Below, piece by piece: positions 32,703-47,663 of a DNA stretch of 64,000 bases (its first letter is position 1; each line of letters starts with the position of its first letter). Below the pieces are notes generated by a model. The model saw only the letters and a program-made list of their open reading frames with translations. It did no database searches and was not told the DNA's origin. The stretch is from Synaphobranchus kaupii (Eukaryota; Chordata; Actinopteri; Anguilliformes; Synaphobranchidae): assembly GCA_029718625.1 (NCBI GenBank), contig CM056385.1, forward strand, positions 22,157,282-22,221,281, read 5' to 3'. Position numbers and translations under genes: made by a program.

Positions 32703-34995
32703 CTGCATATCTGTCTGCAAGGTGCAGGTATTAAGAATACACTCTCCATGCTGTATGGTTGGTGTCTGCACTCATCCCCGTTCCCCAGTAGAGGTGCGCA
32801 ACTTTCTCCCTTTAATTACCCAGATAGTGCGGAATTCCGACGTGGATTCAACATCAATTTGCTCATCGAAATCACGTTGAAAGCTAATGGAGTGAGTCAG
32901 TGATGGCAACAAACATTAAAACTTTTAAATATCATGTAAATATTTAACCTTGATTATTCAATATTTGTCGGTATTCTGACAACGTGATCTCGATGAGCAA
33001 ATTGATGTTGAATCAATTCAATCAAAAAAAAAAATCAATCAAAATGCCTCTTCATTTTATAACACACAAACTGCACTGTGGGTAATCTGAAATATTTAAT
33101 GAGAATGTGTATGCATGTTAGCTAACCATATAAACATAATGAACACAAAGTAGACAAGGAGGCAAATTATAAACCAACAGCATAACATATGTAAGCTACT
33201 TTGTGAAAACCTTTGTTTCATTTAATGGGGGAGTTTTTTCCCCCCCCAACAAGGTTGGAAAACGAACGAAAACGAGCTGCATTTGGATGCAGTAACCGAC
33301 AGCAAGCCTTTCTGTGTTCGCGTTTCCAATTAACAATGCACAAAGTAACCTATGGATGAAATTTCCTATAGCATAGTAATCACAATTTCAATTTCCAACA
33401 TTGTTCACTGCAATCTTTGCTTTCAAACATTCAAACCATACATTCAAAGTCATATGGACAACACAGTTTTGCGCTAAAAGTTTATTAACGTTAACACACA
33501 CAGCACGATAGCCTACAGAACTGCTTGCTAAGCTGCTAAATTAGCTGATAGCAACATACGATCGAATAGGAATCAACTGCTTAAATATCAGGAATATTAA
33601 CTGACATATAGTATATAGTTCTGTGGATATGACTCACTCTTGTACCATAGTCAGTAATCTCTGCCATAGTTATGCGAATAAACGCTCTATGTATATTACG
33701 TTTTTACTTCCGGGTTACTTGCTGAAATTGTTGGATGAGTGCACAATTCTGCAGGCGAGTGTGCTCCTGAATTCCCTCAACAACACCCCGGAAATAAGGG
33801 GTTCGTTTTGGTAATTTAAGTGCCCCCATTTGTGAGAAAAATCGCACACTCAAAAGCTTTTTTGACGAAGTGGACGCGTACCCAAAAGTGTGTAGGGGTC
33901 GTATTCGGACACAGCCAAAATGAAACTCCAGTTAACATGGTTTGATCAACCGTGACGCAATGTTATTATGTTTTTTTGAAAGCGCTTATGGGATATGTTG
34001 TCAATAACAAGACGCGATTACTGAAGCCGACGAGACCTTTGACTTCATTTCCCGAATAAACCATTGTCGAAAGGCCATGTGGTGTACATCTGCAACTCGT
34101 AAACATTCTTCCACCGTACAGTGCTACAGAAAGGTAATTACTTATTTTGTAGCAAGACAAAGTTAACTATGTAATGTCTACCAGCTAACTCCAACTTTTG
34201 AAAATAGCACTTCGTATGCTTCGCGTGTGATACCTAATTATATATCCATATATTTAACCAAGCTTGCATCGATAAATGGAACTAGTTAGCTGGCTTTGTA
34301 GAGAACACTAGCTAGACAGGGACCATTGAATGAACAAGCCAGCTAATGTTAGCAAGATCGTTTAAGCAGGCATGCAACTTGACGCGCCCCCCCGTTTTAT
34401 GGCTTGTCACGTTGCTAAATATACCGAAAGTCTTTTTATATGGTTACCATTTACAAAGTAACATTATACTCCATTATACATGTATCTTGTTGCTAGTTAT
34501 CTGTCAAATTATTTAAACCTAGAAAAAAAAAATCGGATTATTTTGAGTAAGTTCACTAGTAAAATGCAACACTGCGTAACTTCCAATTTAAACACTCATA
34601 ATTTACAATTACAGTAACAATGGTATGGATGTTGAGTTTTTTCCACACCTATGAATACATTTACCTTGACTCGACTGCATGGACTTCTTGTCTGGAGCAA
34701 GATGCTTTATTCATTCTTTCTCATAAGCCACTATCAGTCTAGCTCACTAAATATGATGATAGATATGTTTGCTTTTTATGACTGTCCCTCAGATTTATAT
34801 AACTAGGTTAGTAATCAAGTTTACGATGATCCACTTTAGTTAACAGCAGCAATAGCTAGCTTTCTGCCTTGGCTGTTTTCTTTTTGTATTTTTCTGTCAT
34901 ATCAGGTGTTATTCCAGATGTCAAAATATTTCAGATTTATAAGTACATGTGGTCCTATGTAAGTACATACTGGCTATAGAAAGTTTGCACATCCT

Positions 34996-35408
34996 TTCAT
35001 AAATATGCACAGTGAAAATGGTGACGTTAAATCCCCCCATGAAGTTTAATTAGAGTTTGAAGTTGGCCATCTCATATACTTGTATATAACAGTACTACCA
35101 CATTTTGACCACAAGATGGTGCCATTTTAACAGATAGTTGAAATGGCACCATCTTGTGGTCAAAATGTGGTAGTACTATATGTGATATAAATCTGATATC
35201 CTTGTATTTCACATAGTACTACCACATTTTGACCACAAGATGGTGCCATTTCAACTATCTGTTAAAATGGCACCATCTTGTGGTCAAAATGTGGTACTAC
35301 TGTTATACTGTTATATACAAGGATATGAGATGGCCAACTTCAAACTCTAATTAAATTTCATGGGGGGATTTAACCATCACCATTTTCACTGTGCATATTT
35401 ATAAATAT
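34996..35408. repeat. Nested foldback, two hairpins (unit 6)
   Basis: Two-hairpin form with intact stems. Confidence 0.9.
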
Positions 35409-36409
35409 ATGAAGAAATAATAATCCAAGTCACAGCTTCTCATGTGTTTTCCCCGCATAATTTATGCTAACAGATATTGGTGATTTTAAACATGTTTCAA
35501 CCTCTCTTTTTCACTCCAGCTTTTCTGCAGTCCCGCAAGCAATTGTGGCCCCGGTTTATCTGTGTGCAAACCCAGTGCGTACGTTCTGAAGTGTCCCGGT
35601 GTCCCCGGTGCAGTGGTATGTACATTTTATGTCTCAGACTCAGGTCCCAGGGCCTCGTTGTCACGACTTTGGCCTGGTTCATATCTCAACACTTGTGAAT
35701 TGTAGTATCAGAATCCATGTCAAGAACTAGGCCCGTTACAGGTCTCGAGAATTTACGGCAGATGCAAGTCTTAAGGCCTCAGAGTGCGACCAGCAGCTGC
35801 AACAAGCCTTAAGACCATCTGGAATCTGCCCTGGGCGGATCCATCACCCAAAACCTCTGAAATCAGTGCCGTCCTAAGAGCTCTGTGTTGCTCATATGCT
35901 CGACCTAAGTCCCAAGACATTTGTCATTCAGCCCAGTGTGTGTACCAGTACCATGTCCTGAAATCCAATCCATAGGTACGCTACCCAGCACCAAGGCATA
36001 TGCATCAGGGAAGCACTGTGGGCGTCTAACAGATGAGCTGACCATGCGGAGGAGAAGCAGGAAGTCCCCAGACGGAGGAGCTGTGTAAGTATGAGTTTTG
36101 CTTTCTTTTTGTTTTTATGCACCACATTTGGTGTAGATTAGTGTATTACTACTTACAGTCTTACATACTTCTATGCAATCAAATCAATTTGTTTTAACTA
36201 AAACAAACTAATTTGATTATAGTTGTATGTGATACTGTCTGTAGTAATGCACTAATGGAGGGTGGGGCCTGGCCGAATTCTCAACTTTTTCGCCTTACAG
36301 CCAAACCGTTTCTGCTCCAAAAAAGTTCCATAACCCCTGCATTGTGCTCCCAACTTTCAGGGGGGGCCACAACCGCCACTTCCCCTTCATTCACACCCCA
36401 TTCATACAA

Positions 36410-36502
36410 CTCCCCCACCCTTGGGGACCACCGCATCCATACGACTCCCCCACCCTTGGGGACCACCGCATCCATACGACTCCCCCACCCTTGGGGACCA
36501 CC
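36410..36502. repeat. 35-bp minisatellite, 3 copies (unit 6)
   Basis: Copies start at 36410, 36445 and 36480. Confidence 0.95.
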
Positions 36503-36519
36503 AACATTGCTCAGGTGTG

Positions 36520-37172
36520 GCACTCGGGGAATCGAACCAGCGACTTCTATCCACGTGAAGTGCGGTCCAACCTCCTACGCCACGGAGTCCTTCGCATTTT
36601 TGGTTTGTTTTTCTACAAACTTAAATGGCACAATGGTACAATGGTACAATGGACAAAAGTTGTGCAAACCTGAATGGGGATTGAACCCCAGACCTTGGCG
36701 TTGCTAAACCAGAACCATTCCTTTGAGCCGCTGTAACTTACACTTCTTTGTTGGGTTTTCCTGCAGTGAATTCATGAAGATGCAAAAAGAGAGGAGAAAG
36801 AACATTCAAAAAGCCTGTCCCTTCTGTTGTTTTTTATACCTTTATGTACCTATGTGCTTTTGCTGCCATTTCAATTGCCCTACGGGGACAATTAAAGTTT
36901 ATTGAATTTAATTGAATTCTCGCCACAATCTTGGACAGAAAATGAGACCGCAGAAATGTAGGGGAAGAGTGAGGTTTGAACCCTGAAGTGCTGTGTCCAC
37001 AGACAAAGACAATACCGTTGTGCCAAAGTATCCTTAGCTGTTCTGTGAGCTCTGAAGTGGAGTGAAGAAGCTGAGATCATAAAAATATGAGGAATAAAGA
37101 TCTAGAATGAGGTTTGAACCCTCAAGCTCACCTTCCAGAGACCAAGACTCTACCGTTATGCCACAGTGGCCT
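36520..37172 (-). repeat. tRNA-like modules T1-T4 (unit 6)
   Basis: All four present with intact box B words. Confidence 0.6.
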
Positions 37173-37187
37173 TGATGTGTTTGAGGG

Positions 37188-37373
37188 TGATCACTCTATT
37201 GGGGCATATTTGACCAAAGGGAAGATTTGACTAAAGAAATGATTGCCCTCTACTGGCCCACCAACATCTCTTCCAGCAACAACTCAGGTCTCCCATCCAA
37301 GTACTAACCAAGCCCACACCTGCTCAGCTTCAGCCATTCAGCAGGAGCAGATTGCATGGTGGTACGGCTGCTG
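37188..37373 (-). mobile_element. 5S-derived SINE, unit 6
   Basis: Full copy. Confidence 0.85.
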
Positions 37374-37895
37374 ATAAAACTCGTCTGCATTTTACAATAC
37401 ACAAACTGCACTGTGCGTAATCTGAACTTTTTAATGAGAATTAATTGAAGCGTACATTTTCAGATATAATTCAAATACCATACTCTTACATTCATGGTTT
37501 GCAATAATACATGAAATGCATTGTGGGTAATCAGAATGGATTAATTGGAAAACACATACATTAGGTACCCAGAAATAAACCTGTTTGCTGATTCATTTGA
37601 ACTTCTTTTTGACTCTTTAGTTACTTATTTAGTTACTTATCTGTTTCTAAACAGACATACTTACAAAGCATTTGCATGGCATGTTGACACATATATTTAC
37701 ATACACAAAACATTGCGTTAGCACATAAAAAGCATTGAGAGTAAACGGTGTCAATCGAAATATGCACACATTCACAGATGTGCGATAGTAGATGAAATGC
37801 ATTATAGGTACTCAGTCAATTAGTCAGAATAGCTCCCTCTGGTGGACATGGACAATTTGGCTCCCTCTGGTGGACATGAATAATTAATAATAATA

Positions 37896-38095
37896 ATGCG
37901 TCTTTTTTATATAGCGTCTTTCTCACACTCAAAGCACTTTACAATGATGAGGGGTGACTTGCCTCAACCACCACCAATGTACAGCACTCACCTGGATGAT
38001 GCAACGGCAGCCATTTTGCACCAGTATGCTCACCAGACGGAGAGGGAGAGAACAATTTGTTGCCAATTAAACTGGGGGACGATTAGGTAGCAGAT
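37896..38095. mobile_element. Dispersed fish repeat, unit 6 (type A junction)
   Basis: Same replaced start as in units 4 and 8. Confidence 0.5.
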
Positions 38096-38790
38096 GGAAA
38101 AAGCGAGGTTGGGAATTTAGAATTTGGTGTTCTGCAAGCCATTGATTTTGATGTAAACTGGTTAAGATCCTTTCTGATTAATGGCGATGTGAATTATATT
38201 TTACATTGTGGCTATTATGTTACATTGTGGCTATAAATGTTCAAATCCCCACTTTGACCACCTGTTGTGATTTTATTCATTAAAGCAGGCTATTATTGGA
38301 CAAAGTTCACTGTCGCCATGATTCCTTCCTTTCCCATGTCCTAAATGCATAAGGGTGATAACCTAGTTAGCCTACTATTTTTCTGTTTTCCTTCAGTAAT
38401 TGTCCCTATAATTAGGCTATAACACAGTTTTTTCTTTAGGCAACGTGTGCATTACACATACATTTGAGTATTTTTGTTGTATTCCTTGTTATATAAATCT
38501 AAAATAGAAACTTTCCATAATTTGTGGATACTAATCCCTTTGTTGAATATTGGTAACAATCGCATTCGTTTAGGCTATCGGCTATCATCTTTTCCTGTTG
38601 TGGTGAAGAAATAGCATGAGCTGTCCAGATTATTGAAATAATTTGATTCAAAACTAGTGTTTCGCTCAACTCCGCTCACACGCTCTGGTGGCTATGCAAA
38701 TAAAGTTTGAACATAATATTTTTTAAATTCAAAATCACTCTTTAATGAATGCGGAGGAGACCATTCATCATTAATTTACAACCTCCCTTA

Positions 38791-39024
38791 ATTACATTAT
38801 AGGCATTTAGCAGATGCTCTTATCCAGAGCGACTTACACAACTTTTGAGCATTGTTTTTTTTTTTTTTTTACATATTATCCATTTAAACAGCTGGATATA
38901 TACTGAAGTGATTCAGGTTAAGTACCTTGCTCAAGGGTACAACGGCAGTGTCCAATCTGGGAATCGAACCTGCAACCTTTCGGTCACAAGGCCAGTTCCT
39001 TAACCATTATACTACACTGCCGCC
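38791..39024 (-). mobile_element. tRNA-derived SINE, unit 7
   Basis: Copy with the type B CATTTAAACAGC variant. Confidence 0.85.
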
Positions 39025-40712
39025 CTGCATATCTGTCTGCAAGGTGCAGGTATTAAGAATACACTCTCCATGCTGTATGGTTGGTGTCTGCACTCATCCC
39101 CGTTCCCCAGTAGAGGTGCGCAACTTTCTCCCTTTAATTACCCAGATAGTGCGGAATTCCGACGTGGATTCAACATCAATTTGCTCATCGAAATCACGTT
39201 GAAAGCTAATGGAGTGAGTCAGTGATGGCAACAAACATTAAAACTTTTAAATATCATGTAAATATTTAACCTTGATTATTCAATATTTGTCGGTATTCTG
39301 ACAACGTGATCTCGATGAGCAAATTGATGTTGAATCAATTCAATCAAAAAAAAAAATCAATCAAAATGCCTCTTCATTTTATAACACACAAACTGCACTG
39401 TGGGTAATCTGAAATATTTAATGAGAATGTGTATGCATGTTAGCTAACCATATAAACATAATGAACACAAAGTAGACAAGGAGGCAAATTATAAACCAAC
39501 AGCATAACATATGTAAGCTACTTTGTGAAAACCTTTGTTTCATTTAATGGGGGAGTTTTTTTCCCCCCCAACAAGGTTGGAAAACGAACGAAAACGAGCT
39601 GCATTTGGATGCAGTAACCGACAGCAAGCCTTTCTGTGTTCGCGTTTCCAATTAACAATGCACAAAGTAACCTATGGATGAAATTTCCTATAGCATAGTA
39701 ATCACAATTTCAATTTCCAACATTGTTCACTGCAATCTTTGCTTTCAAACATTCAAACCATACATTCAAAGTCATATGGACAACACAGTTTTGCGCTAAA
39801 AGTTTATTAACGTTAACACACACAGCACGATAGCCTACAGAACTGCTTGCTAAGCTGCTAAATTAGCTGATAGCAACATACGATCGAATAGGAATCAACT
39901 GCTTAAATATCAGGAATATTAACTGACATATAGTATATAGTTCTGTGGATATGACTCACTCTTGTACCATAGTCAGTAATCTCTGCCATAGTTATGCGAA
40001 TAAACGCTCTATGTATATTACGTTTTTACTTCCGGGTTACTTGCTGAAATTGTTGGATGAGTGCACAATTCTGCAGGCGAGTGTGCTCCTGAATTCCCTC
40101 AACAACACCCCGGAAATAAGGGGTTCGTTTTGGTAATTTAAGTGCCCCCATTTGTGAGAAAAATCGCACACTCAAAAGCTTTTTTGACGAAGTGGACGCG
40201 TACCCAAAAGTGTGTAGGGGTCGTATTCGGACACAGCCAAAATGAAACTCCAGTTAACATGGTTTGATCAACCGTGACGCAATGTTATTATGTTTTTTTG
40301 AAAGCGCTTATGGGATATGTTGTCAATAACAAGACGCGATTACTGAAGCCGACGAGACCTTTGACTTCATTTCCCGAATAAACCATTGTCGAAAGGCCAT
40401 GTGGTGTACATCTGCAACTCGTAAACATTCTTCCACCGTACAGTGCTACAGAAAGGTAATTACTTATTTTGTAGCAAGACAAAGTTAACTATGTAATGTC
40501 TACCAGCTAACTCCAACTTTTGAAAATAGCACTTCGTATGCTTCGCGTGTGATAGCTACCTAATTATATATCCATATATTTAACCAAGCTTGCATCGATA
40601 AATGGAACTAGTTAGCTGGCTTTGTAGAGAACACTAGCTAGACAGGGACCATTGAATGAACAAGCCAGCTAATGTTAGCAAGATCGTTTAAGCAGGCATG
40701 CAACTTGACGCG

Positions 40713-40736
40713 CCCCCCCCCCCCCCCCCCCCCCCC
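40713..40736. repeat. Expanded C tract (24 bases), unit 7
   Basis: Same site as 2443-2452 in unit 1 but 24 C long. It may be a true slippage expansion or a consensus error. Confidence 0.7.
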
Positions 40737-41338
40737 GTTTTATGGCTTGTCACGTTGCTAAATATACCGAAAGTCTTTTTATATGGTTACCATTTACAAA
40801 GTAACATTATACTCCATTATACATGTATCTTGTTGCTAGTTATCTGTCAAATTATTTAAACCTAGAAAAAAAAAATCGGATTATTTTGAGTAAGTTCACT
40901 AGTAAAATGCAACACTGCGTAACTTCCAATTTAAACACTCATAATTTACAATTACAGTAACAATGGTATGGATGTTGAGTTTTTTCCACACCTATGAATA
41001 CATTTACCTTGACTCGACTGCATGGACTTCTTGTCTGGAGCAAGATGCTTTATTCATTCTTTCTCATAAGCCACTATCAGTCTAGCTCACTAAATATGAT
41101 GATAGATATGTTTGCTTTTTATGACTGTCCCTCAGATTTATATAACTAGGTTAGTAATCAAGTTTACGATGATCCACTTTAGTTAACAGCAGCAATAGCT
41201 AGCTTTCTGCCTTGGCTGTTTTCTTTTTGTATTTTTCTGTCATATCAGGTGTTATTCCAGATGTCAAAATATTTCAGATTTATAAGTACATGTGGTCCTA
41301 TGTAAGTACATACTGGCTATAGAAAGTTTGCACATCCT

Positions 41339-41751
41339 TTCATAAATATGCACAGTGAAAATGGTGACGTTAAATCCCCCCATGAAGTTTAATTAGAGTT
41401 TGAAGTTGGCCATCTCATATACTTGTATATAACAGTACTACCACATTTTGACCACAAGATGGTGCCATTTTAACAGATAGTTGAAATGGCACCATCTTGT
41501 GGTCAAAATGTGGTAGTACTATATGTGATATAAATCTGATATCCTTGTATTTCACATAGTACTACCACATTTTGACCACAAGATGGTGCCATTTCAACTA
41601 TCTGTTAAAATGGCACCATCTTGTGGTCAAAATGTGGTACTACTGTTATACTGTTATATACAAGGATATGAGATGGCCAACTTCAAACTCTAATTAAATT
41701 TCATGGGGGGATTTAACCATCACCATTTTCACTGTGCATATTTATAAATAT
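41339..41751. repeat. Nested foldback, two hairpins (unit 7)
   Basis: Two-hairpin form with intact stems. Confidence 0.9.
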
Positions 41752-42754
41752 ATGAAGAAATAATAATCCAAGTCACAGCTTCTCATGTGTTTTCCCGCAT
41801 AATTTATGCTAACAGATATTGGTGATTTTAAACATGTTTCAACCTCTCTTTTTCACTCCAGCTTTTCTGCAGTCCCGCAAGCAATTGTGGCCCCCGGTTT
41901 ATCTGTGTGCAAACCCAGTGCGTACGTTCTGAAGTGTCCCGGTGTCCCCGGTGCAGTGGTATGTACATTTTATGTCTCAGACTCAGGTCCCAGGGCCTCG
42001 TTGTCACGACTTTGGCCTGGTTCATATCTCAACACTTGTGAATTGTAGTATCAGAATCCATGTCAAGAACTAGGCCCGTTACAGGTCTCGAGAATTTACG
42101 GCAGATGCAAGTCTTAAGGCCTCAGAGTGCGACCAGCAGCTGCAACAAGCCTTAAGACCATCTGGAATCTGCCCCTGGGCGGATCCATCACCCAAAACCT
42201 CTGAAATCAGTGCCGTCCTAAGAGCTCTGTGTTGCTCATATGCTCGACCTAAGTCCCAAGACATTTGTCATTCAGCCCAGTGTGTGTACCAGTACCATGT
42301 CCTGAAATCCAATCCATAGGTACGCTACCCAGCACCAAGGCATATGCATCAGGGAAGCACTGTGGGCGTCTAACAGATGAGCTGACCATGCGGAGGAGAA
42401 GCAGGAAGTCCCCAGACGGAGGAGCTGTGTAAGTATGAGTTTTGCTTTCTTTTTGTTTTTATGCACCACATTTGGTGTAGATTAGTGTATTACTACTTAC
42501 AGTCTTACATACTTCTATGCAATCAAATCAATTTGTTTTAACTAAAACAAACTAATTTGATTATAGTTGTATGTGATACTGTCTGTAGTAATGCACTAAT
42601 GGAGGGTGGGGCCTGGCCGAATTCTCAAACTTTTTCGCCTTACAGCCAAACCGTTTCTGCTCCAAAAAAGTTCCATAACCCCTGCATTGTGCTCCCAACT
42701 TTCAGGGGGGGCCACAACCGCCACTTCCCCTTCATTCACACCCCATTCATACAA

Positions 42755-42848
42755 CTCCCCCACCCTTGGGGACCACCGCATCCATACGACTCCCCCCACC
42801 CTTGGGGACCACCGCATCCATACGACTCCCCCACCCTTGGGGACCACC
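42755..42848. repeat. 35-bp minisatellite, 3 copies (unit 7)
   Basis: Copies start at 42755, 42790 and 42826. The second carries one extra C, so its period is 36. Confidence 0.95.
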
Positions 42849-42865
42849 AACATTGCTCAGGTGTG

Positions 42866-43518
42866 GCACTCGGGAATCGAACCAGCGACTTCTATCCACG
42901 TGAAGTGCGGTCCAACCTCCTACGCCACGGAGTCCTTCGCATTTTTGGTTTGTTTTTTCTACAAACTTAAATGGCACAATGGTACAATGGTACAATGGAC
43001 AAAAGTTGTGTAAACCTGAATGGGGATTGAACCCCAGACCTTGGCGTTGCTAAACCAGAACCATTCCTTTGAGCCGCTGTAACTTACACTTCTTTGTTGG
43101 GTTTTCCTGCAGTGAATTCATGAAGATGCAAAAGAGAGGAGAAAGAACATTCAAAAAGCCTGTCCCTTCTGTTGTTTTTTATACCTTTATGTACCTATGT
43201 GCTTTTGCTGCCATTTCAATTGCCCTACCGGGGACAATTAAAGTTTATTGAATTTAATTGAATTCTCGCCACAATCTTGGACAGAAAATGAGACCGCAGA
43301 AATGTAGGGGAAGAGTGAGGTTTGAACCCTGAAGTGCTGTGTCCACAGACAAAGACAATACCGTTGTGCCAAAGTATCCTTAGCTGTTCTGTGAGCTCTG
43401 AAGTGGAGTGAAGAAGCTGAGATCATAAAAATATGAGGAATAAAGATCTAGAATGAGGTTTGAACCCTCAAGCTCACCTTCCAGAGACCAAGACTCTACC
43501 GTTATGCCACAGTGGCCT
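42866..43518 (-). repeat. tRNA-like modules T1-T4 (unit 7)
   Basis: All four present. T1 has lost one G beside box B (ACTCGGGAATCG near 42870). Confidence 0.6.
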
Positions 43519-43533
43519 TGATGTGTTTGAGGG

Positions 43534-43719
43534 TGATCACTCTATTGGGGCATATTTGACCAAAGGGAAGATTTGACTAAAGAAATGATTGCCCTCTACT
43601 GGCCCACCAACATCTCTTCCAGCAACAACTCAGGTCTCCCATCCAAGTACTAACCAAGCCCACACCTGCTCAGCTTCAGCCATTCAGCAGGAGCAGATTG
43701 CATGGTGGTACGGCTGCTG
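43534..43719 (-). mobile_element. 5S-derived SINE, unit 7
   Basis: Full copy. Confidence 0.85.
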
Positions 43720-44241
43720 ATAAAACTCGTCTGCATTTTACAATACACAAACTGCACTGTGCGTAATCTGAACTTTTTAATGAGAATTAATTGAAGCGTA
43801 CATTTTCAGATATAATTCAAATACCATACTCTTACATTCATGGTTTGCAATAATACATGAAATGCATTGTGGGTAATCAGAATGGATTAATTGGAAAACA
43901 CATACATTAGGTACCCAGAAATAAACCTGTTTGCTGATTCATTTGAACTTCTTTTTGACTCTTTAGTTACTTATTTAGTTACTTATCTGTTTCTAAACAG
44001 ACATACTTACAAAGCATTTGCATGGCATGTTGACACATATATTTACATACACAAAACATTGCGTTAGCACATAAAAAGCATTGAGAGTAAACGGTGTCAA
44101 TCGAAATATGCACACATTCACAGATGTGCGATAGTAGATGAAATGCATTATAGGTACTCAGTCAATTAGTCAGAATAGCTCCCTCTGGTGGACATGGACA
44201 ATTTGGCTCCCTCTGGTGGACATGAATAATTAATAATAATA

Positions 44242-44441
44242 ATGCCTGGCATTTATATAGCGTCTTTCTCACACTCAACGCACTTTACAATGATGAGGGG
44301 TGACTTGCCTCAACCACCACCAATGTACAGCACTCACCTGGATGATGCAACGGCAGCCATTTTGCACCAGTATGCTCACCAGACGGAGAGGGAGAGAACA
44401 ATTTGTTGCCAATTAAACTGGGGGACGATTAGGTAGCAGAT
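44242..44441. mobile_element. Dispersed fish repeat, unit 7
   Basis: Copy with the common AATGCCTGGC junction. Confidence 0.5.
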
Positions 44442-45136
44442 GGAAAAAGCGAGGTTGGGAATTTAGAATTTGGTGTTCTGCAAGCCATTGATTTTGATGT
44501 AAAGTGGTTAAGATCCTTTCTGATTAATGGCGATGTGAATTATATTTTACATTGTGGCTATTATGTTACATTGTGGCTATAAATGTTCAAATCCCCACTT
44601 TGACCACCTGTTGTGATTTTATTCATTAAAGCAGGCTATTATTGGACAAAGTTCACTGTCGCCATGATTCCTTCCTTTCCCATGTCCTAAATGCATAAGG
44701 GTGATAACCTAGTTAGCCTACTATTTTTCTGTTTTCCTTCAGTAATTGTCCCTATAATTAGGCTATAACACAGTTTTTTCTTTAGGCAACGTGTGCATTA
44801 CACATACATTTGAGTATTTTTGTTGTATTCCTTGTTATATAAATCTAAAATAGAAACTTTCCATAATTTGTGGATACTAATCCCTTTGTTGAATATTGGT
44901 AACAATCGCATTCGTTTAGGCTATCGGCTATCATCTTTTCCTGTTGTGGTGAAGAAATAGCATGAGCTGTCCAGATTATTGAAATAATTTGATTCAAAAC
45001 TAGTGTTTCGCTCAACTCCGCTCACACGCTCTGGTGGCTATGCAAATAAAGTTTGAACATAATATTTTTTAAATTCAAAATCACTCTTTAATGAATGCGG
45101 AGGAGACCATTCATCATTAATTTACAACCTCCCTTA

Positions 45137-45369
45137 ATTACATTATAGGCATTTAGCAGATGCTCTTATCCAGAGCGACTTACACAACTTTTGAGCATTG
45201 TTTTTTTTTTTTTTTACATATTATCCATTTAGACAGCTGGATATATACTGAAGTGATTCAGGTTAAGTACCTTGCTCAAGGGTACAACGGCAGTGTCCAA
45301 TCTGGGAATCGAACCTGCAACCTTTCGGTCACAAGGCCAGTTCCTTAACCATTATACTACACTGCCGCC
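45137..45369 (-). mobile_element. tRNA-derived SINE, unit 8
   Basis: Copy with the CATTTAGACAGC variant. Confidence 0.85.
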
Positions 45370-47663
45370 CTGCATATCTGTCTGCAAGGTGCAGGTATTA
45401 AGAATACACTCTCCATGCTGTATGGTTGGTGTCTGCACTCATCCCCGTTCCCCAGTAGAGGTGCGCAACTTTCTCCCTTTAATTACCCAGATAGTGCGGA
45501 ATTCCGACGTGGATTCAACATCAATTTGCTCATCGAAATCACGTTGAAAGCTAATGGAGTGAGTCAGTGATGGCAACAAACATTAAAACTTTTAAATATC
45601 ATGTAAATATTTAACCTTGATTATTCAATATTTGTCGGTATTCTGACAACGTGATCTCGATGAGCAAATTGATGTTGAATCAATTCAATCAAAAAAAAAA
45701 ATCAATCAAAATGCCTCTTCATTTTATAACACACAAACTGCACTGTGGGTAATCTGAAATATTTAATGAGAATGTGTATGCATGTTAGCTAACCATATAA
45801 ACATAATGAACACAAAGTAGACAAGGAGGCAAATTATAAACCAACAGCATAACATATGTAAGCTACTTTGTGAAAACCTTTGTTTCATTTAATGGGGGAG
45901 TTTTTTCCCCCCCCAACAAGGTTGGAAAACGAACGAAAACGAGCTGCATTTGGATGCAGTAACCGACAGCAAGCCTTTCTGTGTTCGCGTTTCCAATTAA
46001 CAATGCACAAAGTAACCTATGGATGAAATTTCCTATAGCATAGTAATCACAATTTCAATTTCCAACATTGTTCACTGCAATCTTTGCTTTCAAACATTCA
46101 AACCATACATTCAAAGTCATATGGACAACACAGTTTTGCGCTAAAAGTTTATTAACGTTAACACACACAGCACGATAGCCTACAGAACTGCTTGCTAAGC
46201 TGCTAAATTAGCTGATAGCAACATACGATCGAATAGGAATCAACTGCTTAAATATCAGGAATATTAACTGACATATAGTATATAGTTCTGTGGATATGAC
46301 TCACTCTTGTACCATAGTCAGTAATCTCTGCCATAGTTATGCGAATAAACGCTCTATGTATATTACGTTTTTACTTCCGGGTTACTTGCTGAAATTGTTG
46401 GATGAGTGCACAATTCTGCAGGCGAGTGTGCTCCTGAATTCCCTCAACAACACCCCGGAAATAAGGGGTTCGTTTTGGTAATTTAAGTGCCCCCATTTGT
46501 GAGAAAAATCGCACACTCAAAAGCTTTTTTGACGAAGTGGACGCGTACCCAAAAGTGTGTAGGGGTCGTATTCGGACACAGCCAAAATGAAACTCCAGTT
46601 AACATGGTTTGATCAACCGTGACGCAATGTTATTATGTTTTTTTGAAAGCGCTTATGGGATATGTTGTCAATAACAAGACGCGATTACTGAAGCCGACGA
46701 GACCTTTGACTTCATTTCCCGAATAAACCATTGTCGAAAGGCCATGTGGTGTACATCTGCAACTCGTAAACATTCTTCCACCGTACAGTGCTACAGAAAG
46801 GTAATTACTTATTTTGTAGCAAGACAAAGTTAACTATGTAATGTCTACCAGCTAACTCCAACTTTTGAAAATAGCACTTCGTATGCTTCGCGTGTGATAC
46901 CTAATTATATATCCATATATTTAACCAAGCTTGCATCGATAAATGGAACTAGTTAGCTGGCTTTGTAGAGAACACTAGCTAGACAGGGACCATTGAATGA
47001 ACAAGCCAGCTAATGTTAGCAAGATCGTTTAAGCAGGCATGCAACTTGACGCGCCCCCCCCGTTTTATGGCTTGTCACGTTGCTAAATATACCGAAAGTC
47101 TTTTTATATGGTTACCATTTACAAAGTAACATTATACTCCATTATACATGTATCTTGTTGCTAGTTATCTGTCAAATTATTTAAACCTAGAAAAAAAAAA
47201 TCGGATTATTTTGAGTAAGTTCACTAGTAAAATGCAACACTGCGTAACTTCCAATTTAAACACTCATAATTTACAATTACAGTAACAATGGTATGGATGT
47301 TGAGTTTTTTCCACACCTATGAATACATTTACCTTGACTCGACTGCATGGACTTCTTGTCTGGAGCAAGATGCTTTATTCATTCTTTCTCATAAGCCACT
47401 ATCAGTCTAGCTCACTAAATATGATGATAGATATGTTTGCTTTTTATGACTGTCCCTCAGATTTATATAACTAGGTTAGTAATCAAGTTTACGATGATCC
47501 ACTTTAGTTAACAGCAGCAATAGCTAGCTTTCTGCCTTGGCTGTTTTCTTTTTGTATTTTTCTGTCATATCAGGTGTTATTCCAGATGTCAAAATATTTC
47601 AGATTTATAAGTACATGTGGTCCTATGTAAGTACATACTGGCTATAGAAAGTTTGCACATCCT

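Larger units (their letters stand above)
31946..38266. repeat. Macrosatellite unit 6 (6321 bp, type A)
   Basis: Type A copy with the GCGTCTTTTTT junction near 37896 but without the two private substitutions that unite units 4 and 8. The minisatellite has three copies and the C tract is 7 bases. It has a private extra C near 35453. The 35-bp inverted repeat lies at 32845-33014. This is the shortest complete copy. Confidence 0.97.
38267..44612. repeat. Macrosatellite unit 7 (6346 bp, type B)
   Basis: Type B copy with all four B markers. Its C tract is expanded to 24 bases at 40713-40736. A run of private one-base homopolymer changes lies between about 41890 and 43230, for example GGCCCCCGG near 41890, CCCCTGGG near 42173, CTCAAACTT near 42626, a lost G near 42873 and CTACCGGGG near 43228. 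The minisatellite has three copies. The 35-bp inverted repeat lies at 39167-39336. Confidence 0.97.
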